Source: DAOTYH01 sp034435015
GTDB taxonomy: Bacteria; Chloroflexota; Anaerolineae; Aggregatilineales; UBA3940
Assembly: GCA_034435015.1 (NCBI GenBank)
Contig: DAOTYH010000051.1
Span: 1-64,000, forward strand
Reading direction: 5' to 3'
DNA length: 64,000 nucleotides
The notes beneath the pieces are model-generated. The model was not told the origin of the DNA and ran no database searches. It saw only the letters and a program-made list of their open reading frames with translations. Of the stretch, positions 1 to 9,100 are shown piece by piece; within the stretch, counting starts at the first letter, position 1, and every line of letters starts with the position of its first letter. Both the position numbers and the translations under genes were made by a program.

Positions 1-1839
1 CTAGGCCGCCGCCATCAATGCCTCGAACTGTTCACGGTCTACCGTCTCGACTTCCAGCAGGGTATGGGCCAGTGTCAACAGCTTATCTCGATGTTCGATC
101 AGGATGCGTTTGGCGCGCTCGTAAGCCTTGCCTAAGATGTCGCTGACTTCGTTGTCAATAGCACGAGCTGTTTCGTCACTATAGTCACGCGGTTCGCCCA
201 GGGTGCGTCCGAGAAAAACAGTGCTGGGGTCCTCTCCGTAGACACGTAGGCCCAGCTTCTCGCTCATGCCGTAGCGGGTGACCATAGCACGTGCGATGGC
301 GGTGGCACGCTCTAGATCATTGCTCGCGCCGGTGGTGACGCGGCTGAAGAACAGTTCTTCTGCCGCACGTCCCCCCAGCAGGCCGGTGATCATGTCCTCA
401 AGCTGTTCACGGCTTAGAAGGCCGCTGTCGGCACTCTCAGGCAGGGCCATTGTGAAGCCGCCTGCCTGGCCGCGCGGGATGATAGTGACCTTATGTACGG
501 GATCGCTGTAAGTCAGGTGATGCATCACCACAGCGTGGCCGGCCTCATGATAGGCGACCACCTCTTTCTCCTTTGGGCTGACCACCCGTGAGCGGCGTTC
601 CGGGCCGGCGATGATCTTTTCCATCGCATCCTGAAACTCGGCCATGCTGATGCCTGCCTTGTTACGCTGTGCCGCCAAGATAGCCGCCTCATTGACAAGA
701 TTCTCCAAGTCAGCGCCGGAAAAACCGGGGGTCAGCTTGGCCATTGTCTGCAGGTCTACGTCAGGCATCAACGGCTTGCCCTTGACATGCACCTTCAGAA
801 TCTGTTCGCGCCCCTTGACATCGGGCCGGTCAAGGAAGACCTTGCGGTCAAAACGGCCCGGACGCAGAAGTGCCGGGTCCAGCACATCGGCACGGTTGGT
901 GGCGGCAATGACAATGATATTGGTATCTTTTTCGAATCCGTCCATCTCAACCAGAATCTGGTTGAGTGTCTGCTCACGCTCATCGTGACCGCCGCCCAGG
1001 CCGGCGCCGCGCATACGGCCTACCGCATCAATCTCATCCACAAAAACAATGCATGGAGCTACCTGTTTGGCCTTATCAAACAGATCGCGTACCCGGCTGG
1101 CTCCCACACCCACAAACATCTCCACGAACTCTGAGCCAGAAATGCTCATGAACGGCACACCGGCCTCGCCTGCCACTGCGCGGGCCAGCAGGGTCTTGCC
1201 TGTGCCGGGCGGGCCGATCATCAGTACCCCTTTGGGAACACGCGCCCCAAGCTTTAGGAATTTTTGCGGGTCACGCAGGAACTCAACGACTTCCCGCAAT
1301 TCCTGTTTCGCCTCTTCAACGCCAGCCACATCATCGAAAGTCACAACGGGTTGATCAACGGTGATGGTCTTAGCGCGACTGCGGCCAAAGCCCAGCGCTT
1401 GATCCTGCCCGCTCCGCACTGAACGCATCATGGAGAGGACAAACCAGCCCACCAATGCCAGCGGGATAAGGGTGAAGAGCACGTTCCCTATCGCAGCGTA
1501 TGGGCTTGGTCCTGTAACGGTTACCTCGACCTCCCGAAGGGCCTCCTGTTCGACTCCCAGCAGGGCCAGCGTGTCATACAATCCGGCCCCCGAGTCTTTG
1601 CGGGTCTGGAGTACCTGTCCGTCGGTAGTCTGGGCGGTTAGTTCATCTCCACGTACATTGATGCTTACGATTCTTCTCTGCTGGACGAGGTCGGCAAGAG
1701 CCGCCATCGTTGTGGGCTGACCCGTGCTACGAAGCTGGCCGGCAATAAGCTGGAATCCAAAGATGGCCAGCGCGATCACTCCCATGATCAGCACACCACG
1801 TGTCCAATTGAAGGAGTTGTTTGTCTGCTTGTTCACCAC
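1..1839 (-). CDS. ftsH: ATP-dependent zinc metalloprotease FtsH
   Basis: Membrane-bound AAA+ protease that degrades misfolded membrane proteins and short-lived regulators. The 612-residue product has two N-terminal membrane segments (about 15-34 and 117-137) flanking an extracytoplasmic loop. The AAA domain follows, with Walker A GPPGTGKT at 209-216, Walker B around IVFVDEID (264-271) and the second region of homology (ATNRADVLDPALLRPGRFDR). The zinc site HEAGH is at 431-435. The length is normal for the family. It starts with a GTG, and a second GTG follows directly; GAGGA lies a few bases upstream. The stop codon is the first three bases of the window, so the gene is complete. Identification is by direct motif recognition. 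Confidence 0.97.
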   Translation of the reverse strand: MVNKQTNNSFNWTRGVLIMGVIALAIFGFQLIAGQLRSTGQPTTMAALADLVQQRRIVSINVRGDELTAQTTDGQVLQTRKDSGAGLYDTLALLGVEQEALREVEVTVTGPSPYAAIGNVLFTLIPLALVGWFVLSMMRSVRSGQDQALGFGRSRAKTITVDQPVVTFDDVAGVEEAKQELREVVEFLRDPQKFLKLGARVPKGVLMIGPPGTGKTLLARAVAGEAGVPFMSISGSEFVEMFVGVGASRVRDLFDKAKQVAPCIVFVDEIDAVGRMRGAGLGGGHDEREQTLNQILVEMDGFEKDTNIIVIAATNRADVLDPALLRPGRFDRKVFLDRPDVKGREQILKVHVKGKPLMPDVDLQTMAKLTPGFSGADLENLVNEAAILAAQRNKAGISMAEFQDAMEKIIAGPERRSRVVSPKEKEVVAYHEAGHAVVMHHLTYSDPVHKVTIIPRGQAGGFTMALPESADSGLLSREQLEDMITGLLGGRAAEELFFSRVTTGASNDLERATAIARAMVTRYGMSEKLGLRVYGEDPSTVFLGRTLGEPRDYSDETARAIDNEVSDILGKAYERAKRILIEHRDKLLTLAHTLLEVETVDREQFEALMAAA

Positions 1840-1866
1840 TAAATCCTCGAATATGCCTGCTGTAAG

Positions 1867-1895
1867 GCTAGAGTTGCTTTACGACCGAGTGTCAA
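1867..1895 (-). promoter_or_regulatory. Candidate sigma-70 promoter of ftsH
   Basis: On the minus strand a perfect -35 TTGACA (1895-1890) is followed after 17 bases by TCTAGC (1872-1867), a weak -10. The spacing and location, about 30 bases upstream of the ftsH start, fit. The -10 matches only three of six consensus bases, so this is a candidate only. Confidence 0.4.
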
Positions 1896-2003
1896 CTTAG
1901 AGTGTATCGCCTGCGGAGCATATCGCAACCAAAAGATCTTCTCAGAGCCTCTCTTCTGAGGGTTTTCTTATCCAGCAACAGATACTGCTTTCTGGCATTG
2001 CAT

Positions 2004-2032
2004 GTGCAATTCGGACTGCTTCAGGCTATAAT
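2004..2032 (+). promoter_or_regulatory. Candidate promoter for the cysK leader
   Basis: A perfect -10 TATAAT (2027-2032) is preceded at 17 bases by a weak -35 GTGCAA (2004-2009). Transcription from here would give a leader of about 270 bases before cysK, covering the folded RNA described at 2162-2272. Confidence 0.5.
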
Positions 2033-2050
2033 TTGGTAGCGGCACGATGT

Positions 2051-2272
2051 TGTTACTTTCTCAAATGGAGCGAATCTGCATGATGACTTGCATGTGTCCG
2101 AGGCGGGGTTGCAGCCGCCGCCTTGACAGGGAGTAACATGCGCTAATCAGGTCTGTTGTCAAAGACAGCCAGCTGGCAAAGGTCGGTGGACAACCCCGCT
2201 GTAAGCGAAGCGTTTGGTTGGGTGTGCTGTGGTGCACCGATCTAAAGCAGGTGATTGCCAGCTGGCTGTTTT
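2051..2272 (+). ncRNA. Structured leader RNA or small RNA upstream of cysK (class not recognised)
   Basis: The 280 bases before cysK hold several nested pairings. The main one is an 18-bp stem: 2162-2179 pairs with 2255-2272 with a single G-U, and is followed by TTTT/ATTTC. Inside it, GGTCGGTG (2181-2188) pairs with CACCGATC (2235-2242), CAACC (2191-2195) with GGTTG (2216-2220), and CGCT (2197-2200) with AGCG (2204-2207). Upstream, TGTTACT (2051-2057) pairs with AGTAACA (2132-2138) and encloses a GGCGG/CCGCC hairpin (2102-2119). I could not match it to SAM, cobalamin, T-box, 6S, SRP or RNase P consensus. It may be a cysteine- or sulfur-responsive leader of cysK, or an independent sRNA ending in a terminator. 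Confidence 0.55.
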
Positions 2273-2312
2273 ATTTCATATAGACTTCTTTAATTAATTG
2301 AGGGGGAACAGG

Positions 2313-3245
2313 ATGAAGATCGCCAATGATGTCACGGAGTTAATCGGCAATACACCGCTGGTGCGTCTCAGGCGGGTGACAGAGGGTTGTGCGGCAGAGG
2401 TAGTGGCTAAGCTGGAGTTTTATAACCCGGCCCATAGTGTGAAGGATCGGATTGGCGTCTCCATGATTGATGCGGCAGAGAAGGCCGGGCTGATCAAGCC
2501 GGACACGATCATCCTTGAACCGACCAGCGGCAACACAGGTATTGCGCTGGCCTTTGTGTGTGCGGCACGGGGCTATAGATGCACACTCGTCATGCCGGAG
2601 ACCATGAGCAAGGAGCGACGGATGCTCCTGCGGGCTTATGGAGCGGAACTTGTCCTGACGCCGGGCAGTGAGGGCATGCCGGGGGCCATCAAAAAGGCGG
2701 AAGAGATGGCGGCCTCTGACCCGCGTTATTTCATTCCCCAGCAATTCAAGAACCCCGCTAACCCGGAAATTCACCGCCGAACAACCGCTGAAGAGATCTG
2801 GCGTGATACCGACGGCAAAGCCGATATTCTTGTGGCAGGCATCGGCACAGGAGGAACTATCACCGGTGTTGGGGAGGTGATCAAGGCTCGGAAGCCGTCC
2901 TTTCGATGCGTGGCTGTTGAGCCGGACGCCTCACCGGTGCTGTCCGGGGGGCAGAAGGGGCCGCATCCGATTCAGGGGATCGGGGCGGGCTTTATACCGG
3001 ACGTGTTGAACACAAGCATCTATGATGAGATCATTCGGGTAAAAAACGAAGACGCCTTTGAGACCGCCCGCCGTATGGCCCGTGAGGAAGGTTTGCTGGT
3101 AGGTATCTCCTCTGGGGCGGCTACATGGGCCGCATTGCAGGTAGCCCGCCGTCCCGAAAACGCGGGCAAGCTGATTGTCGTGATCATCCCTTCGTTTGGC
3201 GAACGGTATCTCAGCACAGCTCTCTTTGAGCATCTGGCCGATTAA
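2313..3245 (+). CDS. cysK: Cysteine synthase (O-acetylserine sulfhydrylase)
   Basis: PLP enzyme that joins O-acetylserine and sulfide to make cysteine in the cytoplasm. It has 310 residues, normal for CysK. The PLP lysine is in NPAHSVKDRIG (K44), the substrate loop TSGNTG is at 71-76 and the phosphate-binding GTGGT at 178-182. A SSGAA motif lies near the C-terminus. I chose the ATG at 2313 because AGGGGG (2301-2306) is six bases upstream; the earlier TTG at 2298 lies before that ribosome site. cysE follows 22 bases later, so both last steps of cysteine synthesis are one operon. A long folded leader precedes it. A cystathionine beta-synthase-like specificity cannot be fully excluded. Confidence 0.95.
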   Translation: MKIANDVTELIGNTPLVRLRRVTEGCAAEVVAKLEFYNPAHSVKDRIGVSMIDAAEKAGLIKPDTIILEPTSGNTGIALAFVCAARGYRCTLVMPETMSKERRMLLRAYGAELVLTPGSEGMPGAIKKAEEMAASDPRYFIPQQFKNPANPEIHRRTTAEEIWRDTDGKADILVAGIGTGGTITGVGEVIKARKPSFRCVAVEPDASPVLSGGQKGPHPIQGIGAGFIPDVLNTSIYDEIIRVKNEDAFETARRMAREEGLLVGISSGAATWAALQVARRPENAGKLIVVIIPSFGERYLSTALFEHLAD

Positions 3246-3267
3246 ATAGGAGGCAGGGGAGAGTAGT

Positions 3268-3972
3268 ATGTTGAAGACCCTGAAGAATGACATTCGAGCG
3301 GTGTTTGAACGCGATCCAGCGGCACGGACGACATTGGAGGTTTTGCTGTGTTACCCCGGCCTTCACGCTGTGTGGGGGTATCGGCTGGCCCACTGGTTAT
3401 GGACGCATAACCTCAAGTTGCTCGGACGTCTTGTGTCCCATATTGTGCGTGGGCTGACCGGCATAGAGATACACCCCGGCGCGACTATCGGGCCTGGCCT
3501 GTTCATTGATCATGGGATGGGGGTAGTGATCGGTGAGACGGCAGAGGTGGGAGCGAATGTCACACTGTATCACGGGGTAACCCTGGGAGGGACCAGCCTC
3601 ACCAAAGGCAAGCGGCATCCTACTCTGGAAGATAATGTGGTCGTTGGGACTGGTGCTAAAGTGCTGGGTGCCATTACGGTAGGAGCAAATAGCCGTATTG
3701 GCGCTAATGCCGTCGTCATCAAGCCGGTGCCGCCGAACTCAGTGGTAGTGGGTGTGCCGGGTCAGGTAGTTGTCCGTAGCAAGCCGCGCACTTCTTCTGA
3801 TACGCCTGATCTGGAACACACGATCTTGCCGGATATGATCGGCGTGACGCTGGCGGCGCTCATCCAACGGGTGGATAAGCTGGAACAGAGGTTCAACGGG
3901 CACGACCATGTTGAGCAGTTGCCTCACATGATGGAGCCGGCGGTCTGGCGGGGAGAGGACTTCCAGATTTAG
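3268..3972 (+). CDS. cysE: Serine O-acetyltransferase
   Basis: Acetylates serine with acetyl-CoA to give O-acetylserine, the substrate of the CysK encoded just upstream. The 234-residue protein has the N-terminal helical part of the short bacterial CysE type. A left-handed beta-helix of hexapeptide repeats runs from about residue 65 to 170, with the catalytic-type DHG at 81-83 and GVTLGG soon after. The C-terminal tail (about 170-234) extends beyond the helix. An AGGAGG ribosome site precedes the ATG. The spacing of 22 bases from cysK supports co-transcription. No terminator is obvious after it. Confidence 0.95.
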   Translation: MLKTLKNDIRAVFERDPAARTTLEVLLCYPGLHAVWGYRLAHWLWTHNLKLLGRLVSHIVRGLTGIEIHPGATIGPGLFIDHGMGVVIGETAEVGANVTLYHGVTLGGTSLTKGKRHPTLEDNVVVGTGAKVLGAITVGANSRIGANAVVIKPVPPNSVVVGVPGQVVVRSKPRTSSDTPDLEHTILPDMIGVTLAALIQRVDKLEQRFNGHDHVEQLPHMMEPAVWRGEDFQI

Positions 3973-4136
3973 CCCTGCCCTGATTGCTGGAGTCTCGTAT
4001 GGTGGGAGCGGGCAGATAGAAGCAGGTAATCTGGGTCACTCTGTCCGCTCCCTTGACCAGCCGTTGCCTTTCTGCCTTCGGTAGCATAGAATTAGGATGT
4101 CATGAATCTGCGTGAAGGTATGGACAGGCGACAGCC

Positions 4137-4565
4137 TTGACTCTGGAACAGATCATCGCCGATCTGCGTGCTAAAGGACAGCGCATCACACTTCCGCGCC
4201 GCTGGACCCTTCAGGTGATGGTGAACGAACATGCTCACCTGACCTGTGAGCAGGTGCGCGAGCGCCTCTTGGAGAATGGCATAGAGATTGACGAAGCCAC
4301 TGTGTACCGAACGCTCCAGTGGCTCAAGCAAAATCGAATCGTCGCCCAGAGCAGTTTAGGGTTAGGGGCTGACATCTATTCCCTGATTGACGAGCAACCT
4401 CATCATCACCTTGTTTGCCTCAGATGTCACCAGATCAGCGACATAGCGGACAATCTGCTCGATCCGCTCCGTGAACAACTGAGCACCGAGTACGACTTCA
4501 AGCCTGTTATTGACCATTACACCATCTTTGGCATTTGCCGTAGTTGTCAAGATGCGGCTGAGTAG
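4137..4565 (+). CDS. Fur-family transcriptional regulator
   Basis: Small metal- or peroxide-sensing repressor of the Fur/Zur/PerR family, 142 residues. The N-terminal winged helix has the recognition-helix stretch DEATVYRTLQWL (52-63). The dimerisation domain carries a His cluster (89-91) and two CxxC zinc knuckles, C94/C97 and C134/C137. Having both knuckles is typical for structural zinc in this family. The frame has an upstream stop at 4113, which leaves the TTG at 4137 as the only plausible start. The ribosome site is weak. The sensed metal cannot be told from sequence. It lies between cysE and kamA, both on the same strand, but its targets are unknown. Confidence 0.9.
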   Translation: MTLEQIIADLRAKGQRITLPRRWTLQVMVNEHAHLTCEQVRERLLENGIEIDEATVYRTLQWLKQNRIVAQSSLGLGADIYSLIDEQPHHHLVCLRCHQISDIADNLLDPLREQLSTEYDFKPVIDHYTIFGICRSCQDAAE

Positions 4566-4575
4566 CTTTGGCCGA

Positions 4576-4604
4576 TTGTGCAGGCAGATAGTCTGTGTTA
4601 TGCT
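4576..4604 (+). promoter_or_regulatory. Candidate promoter upstream of kamA
   Basis: TTGTGC (4576-4581) and TATGCT (4599-4604) are separated by 17 bases, about 65 bases before the kamA start. Both boxes are imperfect. Confidence 0.3.
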
Positions 4605-4669
4605 CATGTAACCTTACAACTTTAGTCCGAAATAGGCGCTAGCCACCAAGTTTAGGGGAGTTGTTAAAC

Positions 4670-6040
4670 ATGGCAGTTTCACCCACGACTGAGAGCAAGT
4701 CATTGGATTCTATGGTTCCGGGCAAAGCAGTTGACTCGACACCTCGCCCGGCTCTCTGGGCTGATGTGCCTGACGAGCAGTGGAATGATTGGCGCTGGCA
4801 GATGAGCCACCGCCTCAATTCAGTAGAGGAGCTGTCGCAGGTCATTGAGCTGACACCAGAGGAGATAGAGGGGCTTCAGGCGGAAAATAAGTTCCGCGTG
4901 GACATTACGCCCTATTTTGCCAGCCTCCTTGAAGATGATCCCTACGGGCCGGTAAGGCTGCAGGTTATTCCCAAAGGAAAAGAGTTGATCGGTTTTGAAT
5001 CCATGATGGCTGACTCTCTTGCCGAGGATGCCCATTCGCCTGTGCCGGGGCTGGTACACCGCTACCCCGACCGTGTGCTGATGCTGGTCACAACGCAATG
5101 CGCCAGCTATTGCCGCTACTGCACACGTTCCCGTGTGGTTGGTGATCCGACGGCCAACTACAGCCGTTCCGATCATGATGCTCAGATTGAGTACATCAAG
5201 AATACGCCGCAGGTACGTGATGTGTTGCTCTCCGGCGGGGACCCTTTGACCTTGCCAGAACGCATTCTGGAGAACCTGCTTGCCCGTTTGCGGGAAATAC
5301 CGCATGTCGAGATCGTTCGTATTGGATCGCGTGTGCCGGTTTTCCTGCCCCAGCGTGTCACTGATGAGCTGTGCAATATGTTGCGCCAGTTTCATCCGTT
5401 ATGGCTCAATGTTCATGTCAATCATCCCCGTGAGATTACACCTGAGCTGAGCCGTGCGCTTGCCAAGCTGGCTGATGCAGGTATCCCGCTGGGGAATCAG
5501 AGCGTGTTACTGCGCGGGGTCAACGACAGCCCTGAAGTCCAGATGGAGCTTGTTCATAAGCTCGTCAAGAACCGGGTCCGTCCGTACTATCTGTACCAGT
5601 GTGATCTGGTGCAAGGGGCTGGGCACTTCCGCACCCCTGTCTCGGTCGGGTTGGAGATTATTGAGGCACTACGCGGGCATACCTCCGGCTATGCAGTCCC
5701 GACCTACTGCATAGATGCCCCTGGCGGCGGCGGCAAGATACCCGTCATGCCTGAATACGTGCTCAGCGCCGGCCCGAACCGGGTGGTCTTGCGCAACTAT
5801 GAGGGCTTTATCACTACCTACACCGAGCCGGATGAGCCTTATGAGCGCGATGATGAGCGGATGCGCCGCTACTTGGAGAAGCCGCCTCGTGATGAGGGGA
5901 TGCAGAAGGGTGTCTCAGGCCTTACTTCTGGCCAGCACATGACCATCAAGCCGGAGGGCTTTGATGAGACTCATCGGCGCGGTCGTCAGGGCGAGGCTGT
6001 CAAACGCGGCAAGCGGAACTACTGGGACGACTACAGCTAA
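4670..6040 (+). CDS. kamA: Lysine 2,3-aminomutase (KamA family)
   Basis: Radical-SAM, PLP-dependent enzyme that moves the alpha-amino group of lysine to C3, giving beta-lysine. The 456-residue product has the [4Fe-4S] motif CxxxCxxC in CASYCRYC (C144, C148, C151). The SAM-binding GGDPL follows, and a PLP region lies near APGGGGK. The ATG at 4670 is preceded by AGGGGAG at 4654-4660; an earlier TTG at 4661 abuts that site. The C-terminal tail (about 400-456) is basic and polar. No beta-lysine acetyltransferase, which would point to osmolyte N-acetyl-beta-lysine, and no lysine fermentation genes are adjacent, so the role here is open. Glutamate 2,3-aminomutase is a possible alternative. Confidence 0.92.
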   Translation: MAVSPTTESKSLDSMVPGKAVDSTPRPALWADVPDEQWNDWRWQMSHRLNSVEELSQVIELTPEEIEGLQAENKFRVDITPYFASLLEDDPYGPVRLQVIPKGKELIGFESMMADSLAEDAHSPVPGLVHRYPDRVLMLVTTQCASYCRYCTRSRVVGDPTANYSRSDHDAQIEYIKNTPQVRDVLLSGGDPLTLPERILENLLARLREIPHVEIVRIGSRVPVFLPQRVTDELCNMLRQFHPLWLNVHVNHPREITPELSRALAKLADAGIPLGNQSVLLRGVNDSPEVQMELVHKLVKNRVRPYYLYQCDLVQGAGHFRTPVSVGLEIIEALRGHTSGYAVPTYCIDAPGGGGKIPVMPEYVLSAGPNRVVLRNYEGFITTYTEPDEPYERDDERMRRYLEKPPRDEGMQKGVSGLTSGQHMTIKPEGFDETHRRGRQGEAVKRGKRNYWDDYS

Positions 6041-6083
6041 AAGTCAAGCTTGGGCTGGTTACATCGGAGCACTTGGCCACAGG

Positions 6084-6118
6084 ACACGGGGTCTGAACAA
6101 GGTCCCGTGTTTGCTTGT
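6084..6118 (+). terminator. Probable Rho-independent terminator of kamA
   Basis: ACACGGG (6084-6090) pairs with CCCGTGT (6104-6110) around a 13-base loop, followed by TTTGCTTGT. It lies 43 bases after the kamA stop and before secA. The tail is only moderately T-rich. Confidence 0.55.
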
Positions 6119-6127
6119 CGTTGTGTG

Positions 6128-6136
6128 TGATATACT
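6128..6136 (+). promoter_or_regulatory. Candidate extended -10 promoter of secA
   Basis: TGaTATACT gives an extended -10 (TG at 6128-6129, TATACT at 6131-6136) about 48 bases before the secA ATG and after the kamA terminator. No good -35 is seen, which extended -10 promoters can tolerate. Confidence 0.4.
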
Positions 6137-6183
6137 CACTTTCTAAACTGTATTGCAACACGTACGTTTTTTAGCGAGAGACT

Positions 6184-9100
6184 ATGTTTAAGAATATTCT
6201 GACCCGTTTGGCGGGTAATCCATATGAACGTGAACTGAACCGCTACAGCCAGATCGTAGAACAGGTAAACGCGCTTGAGCCAGCCATGCAGGCTCGTTCG
6301 GATGCTGAACTGCGTGCGCTGACAGCTTCTTTCCGTGAACGTGTTCGAGCGCATATTGCAGGCATCACAGACAGGGAAGCACGCCGGGCGGCTGAACGTC
6401 AGATTCTGGATGAAATCCTGCCAGAAGCCTTTGCGGCAGTGCGTGAGGCATCAAGGCGCACGATTGGCCTGAGGCACTTCGATGTCCAGATCATTGGCGG
6501 GGTGGTTCTGCATGAAGGCAAGATTGCCGAGATGAAGACCGGCGAAGGTAAGACGCTGGTCGCTACCCTCCCGCTCTATCTGAATGCGCTGACAGGACGA
6601 GGGGCACATCTGGTAACTGTCAATGAGTACCTCGCCCGCCGCGACGGCGGCTGGATGGGGCCGATCTATCACCTGCTGGGGTTGAGCGTGGCGGTCATTG
6701 GCAAAGAACAGCTTTCCGCTATCTTTGACCCCGATTACGTTGATCCGGGCGGCGACCTAGAGGATGAGCGGCTGGTACACTGGCGGCCTACTCTTCGCCG
6801 CGAATGTTATGAGGCGGACATCACCTATGGCACGGCGCCTGAGTTTGGTTTTGATTACCTGCGCGATAACACCGCCATTGAGATCGAGCGGACTGTCCAG
6901 CGCCGCTCGCCTGACACGCATCACTACGCCATTGTGGACGAAGTGGACTCGGTACTGATTGACGGCGCACGCACGCCCCTGATTATCTCCGGGCCGGCGG
7001 CGCAGGCTTCCAGCGCCTATCAACGTTTTGCCCAGATCGTTGAGCAGGCACGCCTGCGGCGTAATCGGGCTGATGTTGAGCATGGCGAGGAGCCGGACGG
7101 GGACTACATCCTTGATGATCGGACGCAGACCATTGCCCTGACTGATCTGGGGATCGAGAAGATCGAGCGTTTCCTGCCTGAAATTGACACAGCCGCCGGC
7201 CAGAGTATTTACGACCCTCAGTTCTACGAGCTGGTGCATTATCTGGAGAATGCCCTCAAGGCCAAGTTTATCTTCAAGCGCGACAAGGATTACATTGTCC
7301 AGAACGGACACGTGATCCTGATTGATCAGACTACGGGCCGTCCCATGCCCTCCCGCCGCTACAGCGAGGGACTGCACCAGGCCATTGAGGCAAAGGAAGG
7401 CGTGCAGGTCAAGCGTGAGGATGTGACTATTGCCACGATCACCGTGCAGAACTACTTCCGCCTCTATGAGAAGCTGGCCGGTATGACCGGCACAGCCCTC
7501 ACTCAGGCTGAGGAGTTTGATCAAGTCTACAAGCTGGATGTAGTGGCCATTCCGACCAATGTCGAGTTTCAGGCACAGAACGGTCAGCTTGAGGTTCGTA
7601 AGGAGCGCATTGAAGGCGTTCCGGTCATCACATACTGGAAGCCGGGGCGGAAAGATCGGCCTGCCTACTATCAGCGTATAGACTTCCCCGATCAGGTCTA
7701 TCAGTCGGTCAAGGGGAAGTTCAATGCGGTGGTACAGGAGATCATTGAGCTTCACAATCAAGGGCGGCCTGTGCTGGTGGGCACCGGCTCAGTAGAAGCG
7801 TCTGAATACCTGAGCGCCCAGTTGACCTCAAGGGGAGTGCCTCATGCCGTCCTGAACGCCAAGAATCATGACAAAGAGGCGCTGATTGTGGCTCAGGCTG
7901 GCCGCCCCGGTGCCATCACCATCTCGACCAGCATGGCCGGTCGTGGTACTGACATCCTGCTTGGCGGCAACCCCGAAGGGCTGGCCAATACCTATGTGGC
8001 TGACAAATGCTTTCATGTCCCTGCCTTCAGCCAAGTCGTGGCAGAGGTTGTGAAAGGCAACCTCGATCTAGCCCGTGAGAAGGCTAAGGCCGACCCCCGT
8101 CTGGGGGAGGCAGTGGTGGACTGGATCGCTCAGGCCTACCAGGAGCTGGTCCGCAAGGCCGAGGTCGAGGATATTCTGCAACAGGTAGTGCAAGACTTGC
8201 GGCAGGACGAGGCCTACAGCCGCGTTCCAGTGGAGACACTCATTACGCTGGTTCAGCAAGTCAACCTCGCGGGCATTGACCTGCGGCGGCTGGATAGGGC
8301 ACGCCGGATCGCGGAGGAGCAGGGCGCCCCGCTGTCCCTGATTCCGGAGATCGAATACCGGCTGAACGAGTACCGCTCCCTGAGCGGCTTGCTGGGGCAG
8401 GCCGGCCTGATTGATGTGTTGACCCGCCGTCTCTCCGAACAGCACTACAATGCCCGCGCCGCGCTGGTTCGGGCGGTGCTGGCTGACAACCTTGAAGAGG
8501 CTCATCGCATCATCAGTAAAGTGCCTGCACTGCCTGCCTCATTAATTGAAGATATTCAGGCTATCCGGCGGGATTGTCAGGCGGCCCGCCAGCAGATATG
8601 GGAGCTGGGAGGCCTGCATGTCATCGGCACAGAGCGGCATGAGGCCCGCCGCATTGATGATCAGTTGCGTGGTCGTGCAGGCCGACAGGGTGACCCCGGC
8701 TCTTCACGGTTTTACCTGTCGCTTGAAGACGAGCTGATGCTCAGGTTTGGCGGAGAGCGTACCAAGCGCCTGATGGAACGGCTCAACATCCCTGAGGATA
8801 TGCCTATCGCCGCCAACATCCTGAGCAATGCTATCGAGCAGGCACAGGCACGCTTTGAGACTTACAACTTTGAAATCCGCAAGAATCTGATTGAGTATGA
8901 CGAGGCCGTTAACCGTCAACGCCAGATTGTCTATGATGAGCGTCGGGCGATTCTGGAAGGAGACGGCGCCGAGCTTGACGGGATGGTGCGCCGCTTTATC
9001 GCCGAGACGCTGGAAGGGCTGATTGAGCGTCTAGGCGGGCATTATGAAGATTGGGCTTTGGGCGAAATCCGCTCGGTGATCGAGGACTTCTCCGACTTTG

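Noticed and set aside
1941..1970. Terminator-like hairpin CTCAGA/TCTGAG followed by GGTTTTCTTA
   Set aside because: The stem has only six pairs and no plus-strand gene lies upstream that it could end.
2162..2272. Assignment of the cysK leader as a cobalamin riboswitch or T-box
   Set aside because: The CCCCGCTGTAAGCG piece resembles part of the cobalamin core and TGGA resembles the T-box bulge. However, the B12 box, the rest of the core and the T-box sequence TGGNACCGCG are missing.
6757..7761. Open frame of 334 codons on the minus strand inside secA
   Set aside because: The plus strand carries invariant SecA motifs through this stretch. The antisense frame has no family features.
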